Shown here piece by piece: positions 5,969 through 8,924 of a stretch of DNA of 8,924 nucleotides. How positions within the stretch are numbered: the stretch's first letter is position 1; every line of letters begins with the position of its first letter. The notes under the pieces are model-generated. The model was not told the DNA's origin. It ran no database searches and saw nothing but the letters and a program-made list of their open reading frames with translations. The stretch is from positions 1 through 8,924 of the forward strand of contig JACMNZ010000253.1 of NCBI GenBank assembly GCA_014378285.1, written 5' to 3'. The translations under genes were made by a program, and so were the position numbers. This DNA comes from Pseudopedobacter sp. GTDB lineage: Bacteria; Bacteroidota; Bacteroidia; Sphingobacteriales; Sphingobacteriaceae.

Positions 5969-7381
5969 ATGAAGGATTTTAAATTAGACGTTTCTTTTAA
6001 AAAATTACTGGCAGATACAACCACTCCGGTAAGCATCTATTTGCGTTTACGCGATGTTTTTCCAAATAGTTTATTGTTAGAAAGCTCTGATTATCATAGT
6101 CGTGAAAACAGCATGAGCTATATTTGTTGCGAGCCAATAGCAGGTATCATCATCGAAAACAAAAAACTAAAGAAATCTTTTCCTGATGGTTCTAAAGAAA
6201 TTATCGCAGAAGGCGATTTTATACTAAGTGATGAGGTTTACAGCTTTAGAAAAAACTTTAGTAGCAACGCAGATACCTCCTTAAAGTTTATTGCCGATGG
6301 ATTATTTGGTTATTTTACTCACGAAGCTGTAGAATATTTTGAAGACATTAAGCTTAAAGTAGATACAGAAAACGAAAGGGAAATCCCCACCTTTCAATAT
6401 CATATTTATAAATACATCATTGCTATAGACCATTTTAAAAACGAACTTTATATTGTAAAAAACAGAAGCGAGTTTGATGAAGAAGGCGATAGTTTAGAAA
6501 AAATTGAATACCTAATTCAGAACAAAAATTTCCCTGAATATCATTTTACCTTAAAAGGAGAAGAAACCTCTAACCTAACTGATGGTGATTTTATGAGTTT
6601 GGTAGAAAAAATGAAGAAGCACATTTTTAGGGGAGATGTTTTCCAAATCGTTCCTTCCCGAGCTTTTCAAACTTCGTTTTTAGGAGATGAATTTAATGTT
6701 TACAGGGCTTTACGCTCCATTAATCCTTCTCCTTATTTATTTTACTTTGATTACGGTAGCTTTAAAATTTTTGGGTCTTCGCCCGAAGCTCAACTAACTA
6801 TAAAAAATAGAATTGCGTCTATTTTTCCGATAGCGGGTACTTTTAAAAGGTCTGGTAATGATATCCAAGATAAAATTATCGCCGAAAAACTAGAAAACGA
6901 CCCTAAAGAATCTGCAGAACATGTGATGTTGGTAGATTTGGCTAGGAATGATTTAAGCAGACATTGCATAAATGTAGAAGTTAAAGCGTATAAAGAAGTT
7001 CAGTTTTATTCACATTTAATTCATTTGGTTTCTAAGGTAAGTGGTGAGTTAAAGGAGGGTGTAAACCCTTTTAAAATTGTTGCAGATACTTTCCCGGCCG
7101 GTACGTTAAGTGGTGCGCCAAAATATAGGGCAATGGAATTGATTGATGAGTATGAAAACATAAAACGCAGTTTTTATAGCGGAGCGATTGGTTTTATGGG
7201 TTTTAATGGAGATTTTAATCATGCAATTATGATACGTTCATTCTTAAGCAAAAACAACAAGTTACATTACCAGGCAGGAGCAGGGATTGTTTCAGATTCT
7301 AATCCAGAATCTGAAATGAACGAGGTAAACCATAAAGTTGCTGCGTTAAGAAACGCTTTGAAACAAGCACAGGAAATATAA
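5969..7381 (+). CDS. trpE: Anthranilate synthase component I
   Basis: TrpE joins chorismate with ammonia supplied by TrpG to give anthranilate and pyruvate, the first committed step to tryptophan, in the cytosol. The 470-residue length is normal for the family. LLESSD (36-41) matches the N-terminal Trp feedback site. The chorismate-binding domain follows: RGDVFQIVPSR (221-231), SSPEAQL (270-276), PIAGT (287-291), SAEHVMLVDLARND (315-328), PAGTLSGAPK (376-385), AGAGIVSDSNPESE (436-449) and EVNHK (452-456). PIAGT with Ala separates it from aminodeoxychorismate synthase PabB, which has PIKGT; TLSGAPK also favours TrpE. The leader peptide and downstream trp genes agree. The start at 5969 is the first ATG that opens the long frame, 27 bases after the attenuator T-run, with no Shine-Dalgarno. 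trpG follows after 93 bases. No defects were seen. Confidence 0.97.
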   Translation: MKDFKLDVSFKKLLADTTTPVSIYLRLRDVFPNSLLLESSDYHSRENSMSYICCEPIAGIIIENKKLKKSFPDGSKEIIAEGDFILSDEVYSFRKNFSSNADTSLKFIADGLFGYFTHEAVEYFEDIKLKVDTENEREIPTFQYHIYKYIIAIDHFKNELYIVKNRSEFDEEGDSLEKIEYLIQNKNFPEYHFTLKGEETSNLTDGDFMSLVEKMKKHIFRGDVFQIVPSRAFQTSFLGDEFNVYRALRSINPSPYLFYFDYGSFKIFGSSPEAQLTIKNRIASIFPIAGTFKRSGNDIQDKIIAEKLENDPKESAEHVMLVDLARNDLSRHCINVEVKAYKEVQFYSHLIHLVSKVSGELKEGVNPFKIVADTFPAGTLSGAPKYRAMELIDEYENIKRSFYSGAIGFMGFNGDFNHAIMIRSFLSKNNKLHYQAGAGIVSDSNPESEMNEVNHKVAALRNALKQAQEI

Positions 7382-7393
7382 TGTAAGCCGAAA

Positions 7394-7465
7394 GCTAAGG
7401 GAAAAAAGCTAAAAGCAATCCTAAAGAGTTTGCTAGCTTTTAGCCCTTAGCATTTTGCTTTTAGC
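7394..7465. repeat. Palindromic GCTAAAAGC repeat in the trpE-trpG spacer
   Basis: GCTAAGGG (7394-7401) pairs with CCCTTAGC (7444-7451), and GCTAAAAGC (7408-7416) pairs with GCTTTTAGC (7436-7444), with six bulged A on the 5' side and a loop of about 19 bases. A further direct copy of GCTTTTAGC lies at 7457-7465. The element fills most of the 93-base gap between trpE and trpG. No T-run follows, so it is not a normal terminator. It may be a dispersed intergenic repeat that has landed in the operon; whether it affects trpG expression is unknown. Confidence 0.65.
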
Positions 7466-7474
7466 AAATAAAAC

Positions 7475-8041
7475 ATGAAAATTTTAGTCATAGATAATTA
7501 CGATTCTTTTACTTACAATTTAGTGCATTTACTGAACGAATTAGGAGAGGACGCAACAGTTTGGAGGAACGATAAATTTGAATTGGAGGATGTAGTACAA
7601 TTCGATAAAATATTGCTTTCTCCTGGCCCAGGTATTCCTTCTGAAGCAGGTTTGTTATTGGATGTGATTAAAAAATATGCTATAACAAAAAGTATTTTGG
7701 GCGTTTGCTTGGGTCAGCAAGCTATTGCCGAGGTTTTTGGTGGCGAGCTTTATAATTTAGAAAGACCGGTACATGGCACTGCTACCAAATTGGTAATTAC
7801 AGATGCCGAAGAGTTATTGTTTAAGGGATTACAAAGCGGCTTTGATGTAGGCAGATATCATTCTTGGGCAGTAAAATCTGATAATTTGCCTGCTGAATTA
7901 TTAATTACTGCTACTGATGAAAAAGGAGTAATGATGGCTTTACGCCATAAAAATTTAGATGTACGAGGTGTTCAGTTTCATCCAGAATCTGTTTTGACAG
8001 AATTTGGAAAAGAAATGATTGGGAATTGGCTGAAAGGCTGA
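7475..8041 (+). CDS. trpG: Anthranilate synthase component II (glutamine amidotransferase)
   Basis: This 188-residue class I glutamine amidotransferase releases ammonia from glutamine for TrpE. DNYDSFTYNLVHLL (7-20) is the typical start. LSPGPGIPSEAG (48-59) is the oxyanion loop region. GVCLGQQAIAEVFGG (76-90) carries the nucleophile C78. VQFHPESVLTEFG (166-178) carries H169 and E171, completing the Cys-His-Glu triad. The length is full for a stand-alone subunit. In many bacteria the same protein also serves PabB in folate synthesis (PabA role), so dual use is possible; the operon position favours the TrpE role. The ATG at 7475 follows the palindromic repeat by nine bases with no clear Shine-Dalgarno. 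The next gene is trpC, 111 bases downstream; trpD, often expected here, is absent from the gap. Confidence 0.96.
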   Translation: MKILVIDNYDSFTYNLVHLLNELGEDATVWRNDKFELEDVVQFDKILLSPGPGIPSEAGLLLDVIKKYAITKSILGVCLGQQAIAEVFGGELYNLERPVHGTATKLVITDAEELLFKGLQSGFDVGRYHSWAVKSDNLPAELLITATDEKGVMMALRHKNLDVRGVQFHPESVLTEFGKEMIGNWLKG

Positions 8042-8103
8042 AATCAGATTTATAGTAAAATCGAAATCGCTTTTTGACATTTGCTTAAAGCTAACCTATC
8101 TTA

Positions 8104-8136
8104 AGACTTACGAAGATTTATAAACTTCGTAAGTCT
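8104..8136. repeat. Perfect 12-base-pair palindrome in the trpG-trpC spacer
   Basis: AGACTTACGAAG (8104-8115) and CTTCGTAAGTCT (8125-8136) are exact inverted copies around a nine-base loop that is itself symmetric (TTTATAAA). No T-run follows on either strand, so it is not a standard terminator. It lies 16 bases before the trpC ATG. It could be a dispersed extragenic palindrome, an RNA processing or stability element, or an operator. Confidence 0.7.
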
Positions 8137-8152
8137 CTAAATATTAGAAAAA

Positions 8153-8924
8153 ATGAATATCCTAGAAAAAATAGTTGCCCGTAAAAAAGAAGAGGTTGCA
8201 TCGGCGAAAGCCAAAAAAACAATAGAAGATTTAGAGAGAGTTGTGGGTTTTAACCGTGAAACATACTCTTTAAAAGATTTTTTGACTGACCCTTTAAAAT
8301 CAGGAATTATTGCAGAGTTTAAAAGAAAATCTCCTTCTAAAGGAATCATAAACGATAAAGTTTCTGTTGAGGAAGTTACAAAAGGTTATGCGGCTGCGGG
8401 TGCTTCCGCATTATCTGTGTTGACCGACCATGATTTTTTTATGGGGCATGATGATGATTTGATTATGGCAAGATCCGTTAATCAAATCCCTGTTTTGCGA
8501 AAAGATTTTATGGTAGATGAATATCAGATTATAGAAGCCAAAGCCTTAGGCGCTGATATTATTTTGTTGATTGCCGCCTGTTTAACGCCTGATGAGATAC
8601 TGAGTTTTTCGAAATTGGCGAAATCTTTAGGTTTGAGCACTTTATTAGAAGTTCATAACCGAGAAGAATTGGATAGGAGTTTAAATCCTTATTTGGATGT
8701 TATTGGCGTAAATAACAGAAACCTAAAAGATTTTACGGTTAGCATAGATACATCTTTGTCTTTGGCTGAAATTATCCCAGCAGAGTTTTTAAAAATTTCT
8801 GAAAGTGCCATTAGCAATCCTGAAACGATTAAGATGTTAAAAAAAGTTGGCTTTAACGGATTTCTAATTGGTGAAAACTTTATGAAAACGGATAATCCCG
8901 GTAAGGCAATGAGGGATTTTGTGA
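8153..8924 (+). CDS. trpC: Indole-3-glycerol phosphate synthase, cut just before its C-terminus
   Basis: TrpC closes the indole ring of carboxyphenylamino-deoxyribulose phosphate to give indole-3-glycerol phosphate, with loss of carbon dioxide and water. From the ATG at 8153, 257 codons are open to the window edge, close to the usual 255-270, so only a few residues are missing. The single-domain beta/alpha barrel shows all the key sites: IAEFKRKSPSKG with E55 and K57, LRKDFMVDEYQI with the catalytic K117, LLEVHNREEL with E166, GVNNRNLKDF with N187, ISESAISN with E217 and S218, and phosphate-site FLIGENFMK near the end. These correspond to the residues mapped in the Sulfolobus enzyme. There is no TrpF fusion in the visible part. 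The start follows an A-rich stretch without a Shine-Dalgarno. It is the third trp gene in line and should share the attenuator. Confidence 0.96.
   Translation, partial: MNILEKIVARKKEEVASAKAKKTIEDLERVVGFNRETYSLKDFLTDPLKSGIIAEFKRKSPSKGIINDKVSVEEVTKGYAAAGASALSVLTDHDFFMGHDDDLIMARSVNQIPVLRKDFMVDEYQIIEAKALGADIILLIAACLTPDEILSFSKLAKSLGLSTLLEVHNREELDRSLNPYLDVIGVNNRNLKDFTVSIDTSLSLAEIIPAEFLKISESAISNPETIKMLKKVGFNGFLIGENFMKTDNPGKAMRDFV

Noticed and set aside
5969..7381. PabB (aminodeoxychorismate synthase) instead of TrpE
   Set aside because: PIAGT rather than PIKGT, TLSGAPK, the Trp-codon leader and the trpC neighbour all favour TrpE.
7394..7451. Second attenuator or terminator before trpG
   Set aside because: There is no T-run after the stem and no leader peptide. 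The repeated GCTTTTAGC copies fit a repeat element better.
8104..8136. Terminator between trpG and trpC
   Set aside because: The stem is strong, but neither strand has a following T-run, and trpC directly continues the pathway.
8137..8349. Minus-strand frame of 70 codons
   Set aside because: It lies antisense to the conserved N-terminal part of trpC and has no support of its own.

Overview
The window looks like a chromosomal segment from a Bacteroidota bacterium, probably of the Pedobacter/Sphingobacteriaceae type. This is an inference from several things: AT-rich DNA (roughly one third G+C by eye), absence of clear Shine-Dalgarno sequences, promoter-like TAnnTTTG boxes, the paired secreted amidohydrolases, and a small four-helix membrane protein of a kind familiar from this phylum. 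No database search was possible.

Left part, minus strand (1-5083). A two-gene unit reads right to left. A 1010-residue secreted protein carries two amidohydrolase units, and 23 bases later a 432-residue secreted amidohydrolase-like protein begins. Only the C-terminal unit of the large protein keeps the HxH metal motif; the other two units have replaced it. The unit appears to end at an intrinsic terminator (561-595) after a trailer of about 130 bases that contains a nested, imperfect hairpin element (628-704). Further downstream on the same strand is the start of an unrecognised lipoprotein gene, which runs off the left edge.

Middle (5084-5968). The strands diverge here. A strong plus-strand terminator hairpin (5249-5280) has no obvious gene in front of it. 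It is followed by a good TAnnTTTG box and a 142-residue four-helix membrane protein with scattered histidines.

Right part, plus strand (5789-8924). This is a tryptophan biosynthesis operon: trpE, trpG and trpC (trpC cut by the window end). It is preceded by what reads as a complete ribosome-mediated attenuator: a 25-codon leader peptide with two adjacent Trp codons, an antiterminator pairing, and a GC-rich terminator with a run of seven T just before trpE. The promoter box lies so close to the leader AUG that the leader mRNA would be nearly leaderless. The trpE-trpG and trpG-trpC spacers each hold a palindromic repeat unlike an ordinary terminator, and trpD is not between trpG and trpC.

How it works together: TrpE and TrpG form anthranilate synthase, and TrpC makes indole-3-glycerol phosphate. 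Expression would rise when charged Trp-tRNA is scarce, because a ribosome stalled on the leader Trp codons permits the antiterminator. TrpE also retains a motif matching the tryptophan feedback site, so control is probably both transcriptional and allosteric. The main point of interest is the attenuator with its possible near-leaderless start; the rest is ordinary chromosome with some unexplained hairpins.
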